Assembly (NCBI GenBank): GCA_023398335.1
Contig: JAEWSJ010000037.1
Location: forward strand, 1 to 64,000
Length of the DNA stretch: 64,000 nucleotides
Direction of reading: 5' to 3'
Source of the DNA: Bacillota bacterium
GTDB taxonomy: Bacteria; Bacillota_I; Bacilli_A; RFN20; CAG-288
Under the pieces are notes generated by a model, which was given only the letters and a program-made list of their open reading frames with translations, did no database searches and was not told the DNA's origin. Below, in pieces: positions 34,445 through 43,716 of this stretch (its first letter is position 1; the number at the start of each line of letters is the position of its first letter). Made by a program: the position numbers and the translations under genes.

Positions 34445-35146
34445 TTAATGTTTAAACTCGTATAACGCTACAACAACCGCGGTTGCAAGATTTAATGAAT
34501 CAACATCGTTTGATTGTTCAATTTTTACTGAATGTTCATTTGCAAAATCATCGCATAATCCGGTTGCTTCATTTCCAAATACTAAAGCGTAGTTATCATT
34601 ATTTGGTTTGTCTATTTGCTTCAAGAAATGTGCTGATTTTAACATAAATGGATAATAATCTCTTGGATATTTTTTTAGATATTCATCAAATGAAGCAAAT
34701 GTTTCTTGTCGTATTGAAAAAAAAGCACCCATACTAGATCTAATTACTTTAGGATTAAACCTATCACCTGAAGGAACAATTATAGCTAAATCGCGATAAT
34801 CAAAAGCTAACATACTTCTCATAATGTTACCTATATTTCCTTGATCTGATGGATTTACAAGAACTACATGCGATTTATTTTTATCTAGTGCTTCGTAATA
34901 TTTTTTAAATACTCCGATAACATGGTCATTTCCTTTTTCTTTTAATTTATCAAAAATCTTTTCGGAAATAATAATCTTGTCTGCTGAAACAATGGAAGAT
35001 AATTTTTTGTATCCTTCTGATTCCAACGCCGATTCCGAAACGTAAATATACATAAGTTCATTCTTATGATATTTAAGAAGTTCAAACGTTGGATAAAAGC
35101 CTAATGTGTAAGAATAATCATATTCTTTTTTATATTGTTTAATCAT
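34445..35146 (-). CDS. TrmH/SpoU-family RNA methyltransferase
   Basis: A 233-residue SPOUT-class 2'-O-ribose methyltransferase. The knot motifs are NPSDQGNIGNIMRSMLAF, LVFGNEATGL and DSLNLATAVVVALYEF. The N-terminal part (about 1-85) resembles the substrate-binding domain of 23S rRNA methylating members, but the target site is not fixed by sequence alone. It is read on the same strand as rpsR, but a terminator separates the two. Confidence 0.87.
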   Translation of the reverse strand: MIKQYKKEYDYSYTLGFYPTFELLKYHKNELMYIYVSESALESEGYKKLSSIVSADKIIISEKIFDKLKEKGNDHVIGVFKKYYEALDKNKSHVVLVNPSDQGNIGNIMRSMLAFDYRDLAIIVPSGDRFNPKVIRSSMGAFFSIRQETFASFDEYLKKYPRDYYPFMLKSAHFLKQIDKPNNDNYALVFGNEATGLCDDFANEHSVKIEQSNDVDSLNLATAVVVALYEFKH

Positions 35147-35168
35147 AGTTAAATTATATAATCATTCA

Positions 35169-35197
35169 CAAAAAAATCCAACCCTTACGAGTTGGAT
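35169..35197 (-). terminator. Rho-independent terminator of the rpsF operon
   Basis: On the minus strand ATCCAAC pairs with GTTGGAT, followed by T6. It lies just after rpsR. Confidence 0.85.
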
Positions 35198-35207
35198 AAT
35201 AATAAAA

Positions 35208-35435
35208 TTAGTCAGCGATATATGGTAATAAGGCCATGAATCTAGCGCGTTTGATAGCGACAGCAAGCATACGTTGATATTTAGCGGATGTTCCTGTGAT
35301 TCTACGACTTGTGATTTTACCAGATGGAGAGATAAATTTTTTCAATAAATCTACATCTTTGTAATCAATAGTCTTAATCTTATTTTTTGTAAAGTAACAA
35401 ATCTTTTTTCTAGGTTTTGCTCTTTTATTAAACAT
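35208..35435 (-). CDS. rpsR: 30S ribosomal protein S18
   Basis: Small-subunit protein that binds together with S6 on the platform of the 30S subunit. It is 75 aa with [27 protein letters not shown] and the [34 protein letters not shown] core, all standard. Last gene of rpsF-ssb-rpsR. Confidence 0.97.
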   Translation of the reverse strand: MFNKRAKPRKKICYFTKNKIKTIDYKDVDLLKKFISPSGKITSRRITGTSAKYQRMLAVAIKRARFMALLPYIAD

Positions 35436-35452
35436 AGATGATATTTTCCTTT

Positions 35453-35872
35453 CTAGAATGGAAGAGAATCATCGGTTGTATCAATACCTTCTATTGGTTG
35501 ATCATCAACTGGCTCGGCAGCGGATGAAGACATATTTGAAGAATCATTGCCATTTCCCTTCTTTTCCAAGAATTGAACAGAATCAGCAATTACTTCTACT
35601 ACATTAACATTACGACCATCTTTTGATTGATATTGTCTTTGGTTTAAACGACCATCGACACCGATTAGGCTTCCCTTTTTCATATACTTGGCGACATTAT
35701 TAGCGGTCGCATTCCAAGCTGTGCATGGAATAAAACTTGTGCTTTTCTCGCCATTAGATTTAGGACGATTATCGACAGCAACGGTGAAAGTAACGACTGA
35801 ACTGTCATTTAGCGTCTTTCTTAATTCTGGATCTCTTACGAGTCTTCCAACGATTACTACTCTATTTATCAT
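35453..35872 (-). CDS. ssb: Single-stranded DNA-binding protein
   Basis: Coats and protects single-stranded DNA and recruits replication and repair enzymes. It has an OB fold (about 1-105, with [16 protein letters not shown]), a flexible Ser/Asp-rich linker and the acidic tip DDSLPF. The length is 139 aa, slightly short because the linker is brief. It lies between rpsF and rpsR as in most Firmicutes. Confidence 0.97.
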   Translation of the reverse strand: MINRVVIVGRLVRDPELRKTLNDSSVVTFTVAVDNRPKSNGEKSTSFIPCTAWNATANNVAKYMKKGSLIGVDGRLNQRQYQSKDGRNVNVVEVIADSVQFLEKKGNGNDSSNMSSSAAEPVDDQPIEGIDTTDDSLPF

Positions 35873-35892
35873 TTAATTTACTCCTTCAGTAA

Positions 35893-36180
35893 TTATTCTG
35901 AAACAGTGATTAAATAACGTAAGACGTTTGCATCGATTCTGACTAATCTATCAAATTCATTGATAGCTTTTGTGTCTTCAGCTTCGATTTTAACGACGAC
36001 ATAATAACCCTTTTTTTCCTTCTTGATATCATAAGCAAGATCTTTAAGACCCCATTCATTAACATCAACAATCTTAGCTCCATTGCTGGAAAGAATTGTT
36101 TGAAGGGATGCGATGGCAGCTTTTGTGCCTTCAGCATCTAATTCAGGTTTAAGTATGTACATGATTTCGTATTTTTTCAT
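35893..36180 (-). CDS. rpsF: 30S ribosomal protein S6
   Basis: Platform protein of the 30S subunit, partner of S18. ATG 36180 (MKKYEIMYILKPELD) follows GGGAGGTG and gives 95 aa; the frame runs open to 36201, inside the leader. It has the normal ferredoxin-like fold signature WGLKDLAYDIKKEKKGYYVVVKI. First gene of the operon, with a structured leader upstream. Confidence 0.96.
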   Translation of the reverse strand: MKKYEIMYILKPELDAEGTKAAIASLQTILSSNGAKIVDVNEWGLKDLAYDIKKEKKGYYVVVKIEAEDTKAINEFDRLVRIDANVLRYLITVSE

Positions 36181-36255
36181 AGTGCACCTCCCTGTGGACA
36201 TCGGCCACCTACTTTTAAGTGGCAGAGAGAATAGTTTCTTTCACCAAACTATACC
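36181..36255 (-). promoter_or_regulatory. Probable S6:S18 autoregulatory leader of rpsF
   Basis: The 5' leader contains GCCACTTA pairing with TAAGTGGC-like sequence: on the minus strand GCCACTTA-AAAG-TAGGTGGC folds as an 8-pair stem. It is followed by CCGATGTCCAC just before the ribosome site. A CCG in this setting is the known recognition feature of the S6:S18 leader, by which the protein pair represses its own mRNA. The assignment is by position and this feature, not by a covariance model. Confidence 0.6.
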
Positions 36256-36261
36256 TTGAAT

Positions 36262-36290
36262 ATCATACGCTAATCACGTTGCAAAGTCAA
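36262..36290 (-). promoter_or_regulatory. Promoter of the rpsF-ssb-rpsR operon
   Basis: On the minus strand TTGACT (36290-36285), a 17-base spacer and TATGAT (36267-36262). A strong sigma-A promoter, as expected for a ribosomal protein operon. Confidence 0.8.
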
Positions 36291-36475
36291 AGGTTTTTAA
36301 TCTTTGTTTCATTCTAAATATACTATACTACATTCCTTATTTAATTTGAAAATTTAACAGGCTTTTATAATAAAAAAAGTTAGATTTATCAATAATCAGT
36401 TGTAATAAAATATTCTTTTTACCGAAGTTCCTCCTAAGTATCTTTATATATTATTACATCTATCAATTCAATATC
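36291..36475. other. AT-rich gap between the rpsF and trpS promoters
   Basis: This stretch between the divergent rpsF and trpS promoters is AT-rich with no convincing gene. AGGAGGA occurs on the minus strand near 36430 but no start codon follows it at a usable distance. I see no other signal. Confidence 0.5.
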
Positions 36476-36503
36476 TTGACCATTTTTGTAGACTTAATAT
36501 AGT
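36476..36503 (+). promoter_or_regulatory. Promoter of trpS
   Basis: TTGACC (36476-36481), a 16-base spacer and TATAGT (36498-36503). The leader to ATG 36654 would be about 140 nt. It lacks the AGGGTGGNACC sequence of a T-box, so tRNA-responsive control is not supported. Confidence 0.6.
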
Positions 36504-36653
36504 AAAAGTATAGAAAATCTTTAAATACTTGTTTTTTTGCTTTAATATATACTTCACTTTTGTTATTTTATCGTCAATTTCTAACTATTTATCCCTTTAA
36601 ATTGACTAGCAATTTTTTTGAATATATAATAATCAAAGTTAGGAGATTTTTAT

Positions 36654-37649
36654 ATGTCAAGAGTATTAAGTGGAGTTAAGCCAACCGGCAAAATGACTCT
36701 CGGTAATTATATAGGTTCGTTTAGAAATTTTAAGGAGTTTCAGGACTCAAATGAAACATATATCTTTGTTGCAGACTTGCACGCTTTAACAAAACCAATT
36801 GAGCCAAAAGATTTGAAAGCAACAACATACGATATCATTTCTTTTTATCTTGCAGCTGGATTAGATCCAAACAAATGTGTATTATTTAAACAATCAGATA
36901 TCGCTGAAGTTGCGATGTTGAATACCATTTTAGTTAACTACATTTATATGGGTGAATTAAGTAGAATGACTCAATACAAAGATAACGTTGCTAAATCAAG
37001 TGGTAAAGAAATCGGGTGTGGTATTTTTACCTATCCAGTTTTAATGGCTGCTGATTTATTTATGTACGATACTGAATTATGTCCTGTCGGTGAAGATCAA
37101 CGTCAACACGTTGAATTAGCGCATGATATTGCAAGACGTTTTAACTCACGTTATAAAGGTGATTTCTTAAAGCTACCTAAATCAATCGTTCCTAAGACAG
37201 GTAAACGTATTATGTCATTATCTGACCCAACACGTAAAATGTCAAAGTCTGATAAAGCTGATGAACAAAAAGGTGTTATATATTTACAAGATGATGAAAA
37301 AACAATTAGAAAAAAAATCATGTCAGCAGTAACTGATTCTGATATGTTAGTAAAATACGACCCAATAAATAAACCTGGAGTATCCAATTTACTAATGATT
37401 TACGCTGCAATGAAAAACATTGAAATTGAATATGCCGAAAAACAATTTGTAGGTGCTAATTATGGCACATTCAAAAAAGCAGTTGCTGACGCTGTTATGG
37501 ATGAATTGAAACCATTCCAAGATCGTTTCAACACTTATAGACAAGATGAAAAAAATCTAAATAGAATTTTTGCAAATGGTGCGGATAAAGCTCGTGTCAT
37601 TGCTAAAAATGTATTAGATAGAGTTATGAAGGTTGTAGGTCTTCGCTAA
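36654..37649 (+). CDS. trpS: Tryptophanyl-tRNA synthetase
   Basis: Class I synthetase that charges tRNA-Trp; 331 aa. The HIGH-type motif reads PTGKMTLGNYIG and the KMSKS loop RKMSKSDK. Ribosome site TTAGGAG precedes the ATG. It ends 1 base before a HAD phosphatase gene, so the two are co-transcribed. Confidence 0.97.
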   Translation: MSRVLSGVKPTGKMTLGNYIGSFRNFKEFQDSNETYIFVADLHALTKPIEPKDLKATTYDIISFYLAAGLDPNKCVLFKQSDIAEVAMLNTILVNYIYMGELSRMTQYKDNVAKSSGKEIGCGIFTYPVLMAADLFMYDTELCPVGEDQRQHVELAHDIARRFNSRYKGDFLKLPKSIVPKTGKRIMSLSDPTRKMSKSDKADEQKGVIYLQDDEKTIRKKIMSAVTDSDMLVKYDPINKPGVSNLLMIYAAMKNIEIEYAEKQFVGANYGTFKKAVADAVMDELKPFQDRFNTYRQDEKNLNRIFANGADKARVIAKNVLDRVMKVVGLR

Positions 37650-37650
37650 A

Positions 37651-38463
37651 ATGTCTTTTAAGAAAAAACTTATATGTATCGATATGGATGGCACTCTTTT
37701 AACAAACGATAATAAAATAACTGACAAAACAAAAAACTACTTACGTGATTTACAAACAAAAGGACACTATATCGTTATTACCTCTGGTAGGCCATATCGT
37801 GCTATCAAAGATTATTATAATTCTATTGGATTAACCACTCCTGTAATATGTGGAAATGGAGCTAATATTGTACTTCCAAAAAGTAATAAAGTACTATTTT
37901 CAATTAAATATCCAACCGAACTTATTTATAAAACATTAAAAGAAATAGGTATAAATAACTTCGAGAACATTATGGTTGAAGATGATTTAAATAATCTTTA
38001 TATGTTAAATGAAGGAAAGTCAATGGACACATTTAATTATAAAGATGGAATGAATGTTCATTATGGAGATATGACAAATAAGATTGAAGGAACTCCAACA
38101 GGAGTAATATTTGAATTAAAAAATTCGAAATATAAAGCTAAGATGATGAAACTTTGTTATTCATATAGTAATATAGGACTCCGTTTTTGGGAAAATTCAA
38201 ATTTTGGCGAACTATATTTTACTTCAGTAAACAAACACACCGCCATCTGTGAAGTCGCTGATTTACTCGGAATAAATAAAGATAATACTATTTGCTTTGG
38301 TGATGCTGCTAACGATATTGAAATGATAGATAAAGCTGGCATTGGAGTAAGTATGATTAACGGAGAAAGATCAGTAAAGAATTATTCTTCACTTTGTTCT
38401 CTTGAAGATAATAACCATGATGGAGTAATTGAAACTTTAAAACTGCTACTTGCTGCAAATTAA
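37651..38463 (+). CDS. Cof-type HAD phosphatase
   Basis: A 270-residue member of the Cof/YidA branch of HAD hydrolases. Motif I is CIDMDGTLL, motif II is VITSGR, and the C-terminal motif is CFGDAANDIEMI. Such enzymes act on sugar phosphates, flavin or other small phosphates. It starts 1 base after trpS and probably has no separate promoter. Confidence 0.9.
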   Translation: MSFKKKLICIDMDGTLLTNDNKITDKTKNYLRDLQTKGHYIVITSGRPYRAIKDYYNSIGLTTPVICGNGANIVLPKSNKVLFSIKYPTELIYKTLKEIGINNFENIMVEDDLNNLYMLNEGKSMDTFNYKDGMNVHYGDMTNKIEGTPTGVIFELKNSKYKAKMMKLCYSYSNIGLRFWENSNFGELYFTSVNKHTAICEVADLLGINKDNTICFGDAANDIEMIDKAGIGVSMINGERSVKNYSSLCSLEDNNHDGVIETLKLLLAAN

Positions 38464-38470
38464 GAACAAT

Positions 38471-38510
38471 AAAAAATCCTCGAGTTGTAATTCAATTTCG
38501 AGGATTTTTT
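38471..38510 (+). terminator. Rho-independent terminator
   Basis: AAATCCTCGA pairs with TCGAGGATTT, followed by T6. It ends trpS and its HAD partner; on the other strand the A-run gives a T-run that could also serve the convergent phosphoglucomutase gene. Confidence 0.88.
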
Positions 38511-38527
38511 TATGTTATTTATCTTAC

Positions 38528-40240
38528 TTATTTATTAAGTTTTAATAACTTAAGAATATCAGCGTGGAACATATCAGGTTTACCACTGGCATTTTCTCTA
38601 ACTGTGTCAACAGCTTCATAGTAGAATTTACATTTTGGTTCTGTGCCGGAAGGTCTTATTGCGAACCATGAGCCATCAGAGAGATAGTATTTTAAGACAT
38701 CGCTCTTTGGTAAATGGTTTAAGATAATTTTCTTACCGTTCTCAAATCTAACTTGTAAAAGATAATCCTCGACAGCAACTACATCAATATTAGCGACTAC
38801 TGTAAGTTGATCTTTTCTAAGTGTGGACATAATATTTTGCATATCTTTCAAACCGGATTGACCTGGGAAATAAATGTTGAATAATTTACAAATATGATAA
38901 CCATATTTTTGATATAACTCTTCAAGTTTTTGGTCTAATCTAATTCCTTCAAGAAGATAATGATTTGTCATTTCTGCAACCATTAATAAAGCTTCTAGAG
39001 AATCTTTATCACGGCAAAAATCTTTAAATAAATAGCCGTATGATTCTTCATAACCAAATTCATAATGGTGTTTTCTTGGAGATTCAGTATTAATATTCTG
39101 AATAGCATCACCAATGAATTTAAATCCAGTTAAGAATGATTGTGATTCAATTCCATAATTAGCAGCAATTTTTTCACCTAACAAAGAAGTAACAATCGTA
39201 TCGCATAATACACCATCTTTATGTAATAAACCTAGTTTCTTTCTTTGAGATAAAACATAATCAATTAATAAAGCACCAGATTGATTGCCTGTATGTAATA
39301 CATATTCACCTTTGGAATCTAAGAAACCAACGCCAACTCTGTCCGCATCTGGATCAGTAGTAAGAATTAAATCAGCATTAACTTTCTTTGCTAATTCAAT
39401 AGCTTTAATATACGCTTCTTTATTTTCTGGGTTTGGTGAAACTGTGTTGCTAAAAAGTGGGTCTGGATTGCATTGCTCAACTACCGGATATAACTCATAG
39501 CCTAACTCTTTTAACAATCTGCAGCCAATAACAGATGAAGTTCCGTGTTGAGGAGTAAAAACAATTTTGATTATTTTTTTCTCATCCTTATTCAACGAGC
39601 AAGTTTTAACCGCACTAATAAAATCATTGTCCATCTTAGCATCGAAAACAGTTTCAACACCAGCTGTTGAATCTTTTTTATATGATAATGATATTTCATC
39701 GCCTAAATTGTTAATTATGTCCAATAAAATATCTGCTTTCCATGGAATTAATTGGCAGCCATTTTCATCGTAGACTTTATATCCATTGTATTCTTTAGGA
39801 TTATGTGAAGCAGTAATCATTATTCCACCGACTGAATTAGCTTCTCTTACTGCAAATGATAATTCTGGAGTTGGTCTTAATGAATCAAAGATAAATGTAT
39901 TGATTCCTAATTCGTTCAATAACTTGCTTGATTCAGTAACAAACAAACGTGAATTTGTTCTGTTATCATGAGATAACACTATGCCACGTTTTTTTCCTTC
40001 TTCTCCAAATTGCTTAATGATATATAAGCCAAAACCCAATGTAGCTTTTTTAACTGTTAAAATGTTCATTCTGTTAGATCCAGCACCTAAGACACCTCTT
40101 AAGCCTCCCGTACCAAACTCCAATGAACGATAAAACATATCGTTAATCTGTTCGGAAGAAGCGTGGCGAATCTCGTCTTTTAGATCTTCTGGAACAACTG
40201 AACTATCGAGCCATAATTTACTTTTTTCTATACTTGTCAT
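38528..40240 (-). CDS. Phospho-sugar mutase (phosphoglucomutase/phosphomannomutase, PgcA type)
   Basis: Alpha-D-phosphohexomutase, 570 aa, interconverting sugar 1- and 6-phosphates. The phosphoserine loop is MITASHNPKEYNGYK, the metal loop TTDPDADRVGVG, and the C-terminal phosphate-binding loop is IRPSGTEPK. ATG 40240 (MTSIEKSKLW) follows GTGAGGT; the frame is open to 40252. The size matches the Firmicute PgcA group. It is encoded alone before three unknown genes. Confidence 0.93.
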   Translation of the reverse strand: MTSIEKSKLWLDSSVVPEDLKDEIRHASSEQINDMFYRSLEFGTGGLRGVLGAGSNRMNILTVKKATLGFGLYIIKQFGEEGKKRGIVLSHDNRTNSRLFVTESSKLLNELGINTFIFDSLRPTPELSFAVREANSVGGIMITASHNPKEYNGYKVYDENGCQLIPWKADILLDIINNLGDEISLSYKKDSTAGVETVFDAKMDNDFISAVKTCSLNKDEKKIIKIVFTPQHGTSSVIGCRLLKELGYELYPVVEQCNPDPLFSNTVSPNPENKEAYIKAIELAKKVNADLILTTDPDADRVGVGFLDSKGEYVLHTGNQSGALLIDYVLSQRKKLGLLHKDGVLCDTIVTSLLGEKIAANYGIESQSFLTGFKFIGDAIQNINTESPRKHHYEFGYEESYGYLFKDFCRDKDSLEALLMVAEMTNHYLLEGIRLDQKLEELYQKYGYHICKLFNIYFPGQSGLKDMQNIMSTLRKDQLTVVANIDVVAVEDYLLQVRFENGKKIILNHLPKSDVLKYYLSDGSWFAIRPSGTEPKCKFYYEAVDTVRENASGKPDMFHADILKLLKLNK

Positions 40241-40283
40241 AATATACCTCACTTTTTTATTATACCATATACACTAATAATTT

Positions 40284-41036
40284 TTATCTATTCAAATCAT
40301 CCGAAGCCAACTTTTCAACTAAGTTATTTAGCAATGCTTTTTGATTCGAATCTTCCAATTTATCATGGAAGCTGACAATAGCTTTAAACTTGCTCACAAT
40401 ATTATCATAGCCGTTAATATCAAGCCAACAATATATCAATTGGTTATCTTCGAACTTCGAGGCAAATGAGAATAAATCAGATAAATCCATGTGGGATGAA
40501 AAGAATAATTTAGGTGAATCATACACTTTCTTTTCGTATACCAATGACTTGGTATTTGCTAAAGAAAATGCTAAATACCAATAGGCATAGTTAGAATTCT
40601 CTAAAGCTTTCTTTTCTGCGTTCTTTACGACATCGTAAATATCTTTCATAATCTTATCTTCACCTTGAATTTCCATATATTCACTAAGTAGGTGGTACAC
40701 TAATAAGTCTTTAAGATAGACATCAATAATAGGGCCATATTGAAGCATTGTTGTTCCAAGTTCTTGATAATTTTCAAAGATAAAACCATGGTAACGAAGT
40801 TTCATATATGGATTTAATATATAAGACGCTTTAAAAAGGAATACATCTGAGATATATCCTAGTTTTTTTAAAGCAACAATCTTATCATACTTATCTTTAT
40901 CTTCACTTTGAATTGTAGATAAAAAAGATTTATCTTCAAAAAGTTCATTAAACCAGCCCGGATATTTATAGATATCCTTCCCTAATGAAAGTAAATCATC
41001 ATAGTAGATTTTATTAGATAAATATATTCGTTCCAT
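40284..41036 (-). CDS. Soluble helical protein of unknown function
   Basis: ATG 41036 (MERIYLSNKIYYDDLLSL) is 2 bases after the stop of the upstream membrane protein; the frame is open to 41090. The 250-residue protein has no signal or membrane segment and is rich in Tyr, Leu, Lys and Asp, probably mainly helical. No family recognised. Third gene of a likely three-gene unit. Confidence 0.55.
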   Translation of the reverse strand: MERIYLSNKIYYDDLLSLGKDIYKYPGWFNELFEDKSFLSTIQSEDKDKYDKIVALKKLGYISDVFLFKASYILNPYMKLRYHGFIFENYQELGTTMLQYGPIIDVYLKDLLVYHLLSEYMEIQGEDKIMKDIYDVVKNAEKKALENSNYAYWYLAFSLANTKSLVYEKKVYDSPKLFFSSHMDLSDLFSFASKFEDNQLIYCWLDINGYDNIVSKFKAIVSFHDKLEDSNQKALLNNLVEKLASDDLNR

Positions 41037-41038
41037 AA

Positions 41039-42100
41039 TTAACCAACGATAAAGTGCTGATAGATGTAAATCCCACCAATATAAAAACATGAAATCAAGA
41101 TTAAGACTAGCAATGTAAGACAGGCTGTTTTCAACAATTTATACTTTGCACGAGAAAAAACATCGTACATTCTTTTATAATTAGAAAGATCGACATCAGC
41201 AGCTTTAATAGAAGAAAACTTATAGATATCGTTATCTAACAAGGTCGAAGAAAGACAAGCGTTAAAGATATACTCAGCTAAACTTTGAGCAGTCTTATTG
41301 ATATTTGATATAATCTTAGCTTTCTTACGTTTATAGAACTTTTTATAATAAGAATACAAACATAAATTTCTTGAAAAATAACACGCTAATAAAACAAAAG
41401 CAATCAGATATAACGCTGAAAGAATAAGTAAAGCATAAACGCCATAAAACCACAAAGACTTAAAGTCTATTTTAAGTAAAGAATTACGAACGTTCTCTTT
41501 ATTTGACATACATATATATATAATAAACGCAGTAGCAATAAGAGCAAAAAACGAATAAACCCCCATTACTAAATGAGATTTACGGACAATTGATTTCATA
41601 CCTTCATTACCATGGGTTTTTTCCAATGGATAGATATATTTATCAATCGCTTCGTTTTTATAATATTCAACTTGTTTTGTTATCGCGTTAGCTTTGTAAT
41701 TAATTTGATGCTCTGTGTCTGCAATTATGTCGTTAAATGATGTTTGTTTACTATCATACATCGTCATTAACTTACCTATAGATTTTGTTTTAACTTTATA
41801 GTCTTTTATGCATAAAGGATTTAAATAGTACTGCTCAAAAGATAGTTCTGATAAATAATTAATACGAGACGCTAGAGTAATACTTTCAGCAAAGGTACTG
41901 ATATTGTAATTAATCGATTTAAAATCGTAGACGAGCATGTTGGATTTCTTCATGTTAAATTGCTGAGCCCATTCAACATTTTCAACAAGGACTTTATACG
42001 CTTCCGATTTAACTACTCCCTCAACATAAGAAGAAGTAAAACGTGAAACATCTACACCAAAATTTTCCGCTAGCAATATAACTTTATCTATATTATTCAT
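41039..42100 (-). CDS. Membrane protein of unknown function with three helices
   Basis: A 353-residue protein. Hydrophobic segments lie at about 176-196, 218-242 and 325-348, with soluble parts at 1-170 (mixed alpha) and 245-320 (basic, KKFYKRKKAKIISN). No known motif is visible. It overlaps the upstream 170-aa gene by 4 bases (ATGA) and abuts the next gene, so all three are likely translated together. Confidence 0.55.
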   Translation of the reverse strand: MNNIDKVILLAENFGVDVSRFTSSYVEGVVKSEAYKVLVENVEWAQQFNMKKSNMLVYDFKSINYNISTFAESITLASRINYLSELSFEQYYLNPLCIKDYKVKTKSIGKLMTMYDSKQTSFNDIIADTEHQINYKANAITKQVEYYKNEAIDKYIYPLEKTHGNEGMKSIVRKSHLVMGVYSFFALIATAFIIYICMSNKENVRNSLLKIDFKSLWFYGVYALLILSALYLIAFVLLACYFSRNLCLYSYYKKFYKRKKAKIISNINKTAQSLAEYIFNACLSSTLLDNDIYKFSSIKAADVDLSNYKRMYDVFSRAKYKLLKTACLTLLVLILISCFYIGGIYIYQHFIVG

Positions 42101-42609
42101 AATAAAAATTGCCTCACTCCGCGAATTATTTCAATTCCAAAGTCTAAGAATCCATCTTCAAACATAAAAGCACTTCCTAACAGCACTGTAAATATACAAT
42201 ATACCGAACCGAAGAAAGCAAAATACATAAGGATAAATATTACATGACTAATACGTGAAGATAACTTTTTCGGTTGCTTTTTATTTACAATGCTTACTTT
42301 TATGATGATTCCAATAATTAAATAAGTCACATAAAAGGAACAAAACAATACCACCCCATTATAGATAGAAGAATTATCTGTTCTGCCAATACTCTCCATA
42401 AAGCCGCTTAATAAATTTTCAGTAATATTAAAAAGAGATTTATATATACCAAATTGATTAAACGAATAATCAATATAAATAATACCAACTAATATTGCAG
42501 ATGAAATAAGGCATGATAAAGCAGATTTAAACACATGATTGTACGATGCAAACACCGCAATCAATAGTACTAGTGCTAAAACGAAAATAAGAACATAAGA
42601 TAATGTCAT
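42097..42609 (-). CDS. Small membrane protein of unknown function with about four helices
   Basis: A 170-residue integral membrane protein with hydrophobic segments at about 3-22, 28-48, 85-106 and 123-147. The general shape is like CvpA-type proteins but I see no decisive motif. It starts the unknown three-gene unit and lies 37 bases after the pseudouridine synthase gene. Confidence 0.55.
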   Translation of the reverse strand: MTLSYVLIFVLALVLLIAVFASYNHVFKSALSCLISSAILVGIIYIDYSFNQFGIYKSLFNITENLLSGFMESIGRTDNSSIYNGVVLFCSFYVTYLIIGIIIKVSIVNKKQPKKLSSRISHVIFILMYFAFFGSVYCIFTVLLGSAFMFEDGFLDFGIEIIRGVRQFLL

Positions 42610-42645
42610 TTATTTCTACCTATCCTACTTATATTTTATCATAAA

Positions 42646-43620
42646 TTATCTTTTATTCATTAAAGATAATAGAATATCCTGTTCCTTTTTTGGAAGTGGA
42701 GCTTCAAATTTCTTATTTGACATATATGAGAGATAACCATCGATATCCTTAAATTCAAAAGTCGCAGCGTGTAAGAATTGAGATTTTAAATTATACTCCA
42801 TGTCAAAATCTCTATTAATATAATAATCTCCATACTTAGAATCCCCTACAATCGGATGTTGAATTGCTTGGAAATGAACTCTTAATTGATGTGTTCTACC
42901 TGTTACTAACTTAGCACGAACCAAGGTAAAATCAGAACCAATTCTTTTTTCAACTTTATAAGTAGTAAGTGCAGTTTTTGCGCCCTTTTCAATTCGCCCA
43001 ATTTTTACCATTCCTTTATCGTTGTCTTTAAGAAGTGGATAATCAATTCTTCCTTCGTTTGGCGTGCTACCTACTAACAAAGCTAAATAAGTCTTTTCAA
43101 TATGAGTTTTTACTCTAAATAATTCAAGCAGTTGTTGCAAAGTTGGTAAATTCTTACCAAAGATTAGAATGCCTGAGGTATTACGATCTAACCGATGAGC
43201 TGGCCCAGGAACAAATTTTGTTGGATTGTTAGGATCATATTCTTTCTTAGCAATTAAGTAATTCAAGAACATATTATGAAGAGTTATTCTCTTTTCACCT
43301 TCATCTCCGTGAACTAATAAACCTTTTGGCTTATTTACTATAAGTAGATTTTCATCCTCATATAATATATCCATATCACATTTTACTGGACGAACAACGT
43401 TATTCTTTGAAAATTCTTCTAGTAAATCTTCTTTTATATAAACATCAACTATATCTCCTACTTTAGTAATATAGGATATATCCACTCTCTTTCCATTAAC
43501 TTTTACGTCTTTTTGTCTAAACATTTTATAGATAAAAGACAATGGAGCGGCATTCAATGTACGCTTGATTGTTTTATCTATTCTTTGGTTGGCATCTATT
43601 TCAGTTATTTCTATTTTCAT
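42646..43620 (-). CDS. RluA-family pseudouridine synthase (RluC/RluD type)
   Basis: Converts specific uridines in rRNA to pseudouridine; 324 aa. It has an N-terminal S4 domain (about 12-75, IYKMFRQKDVKVNGKRVD) and the catalytic HRLDRNTSGILIF with its aspartate, followed by TYLALLVG and GRTHQLRVHFQ. The exact target (955, 1911 or others) cannot be set from sequence. Its promoter should be between 43620 and 43717. Confidence 0.92.
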   Translation of the reverse strand: MKIEITEIDANQRIDKTIKRTLNAAPLSFIYKMFRQKDVKVNGKRVDISYITKVGDIVDVYIKEDLLEEFSKNNVVRPVKCDMDILYEDENLLIVNKPKGLLVHGDEGEKRITLHNMFLNYLIAKKEYDPNNPTKFVPGPAHRLDRNTSGILIFGKNLPTLQQLLELFRVKTHIEKTYLALLVGSTPNEGRIDYPLLKDNDKGMVKIGRIEKGAKTALTTYKVEKRIGSDFTLVRAKLVTGRTHQLRVHFQAIQHPIVGDSKYGDYYINRDFDMEYNLKSQFLHAATFEFKDIDGYLSYMSNKKFEAPLPKKEQDILLSLMNKR

Positions 43621-43716
43621 ACACTAGATAATACCACAATTCAATTGACTAAAAAAAGTCTCTAGAGTAAACTTAATTTATGACTTTTAAATTTTAGCAA
43701 AAAGGAAGGCTTAATT

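Noticed and set aside
36510..36653. Possible T-box riboswitch before trpS
   Set aside because: The leader is about 140 nt and lacks the conserved AGGGTGGNACC element and antiterminator, so it is treated as plain leader.
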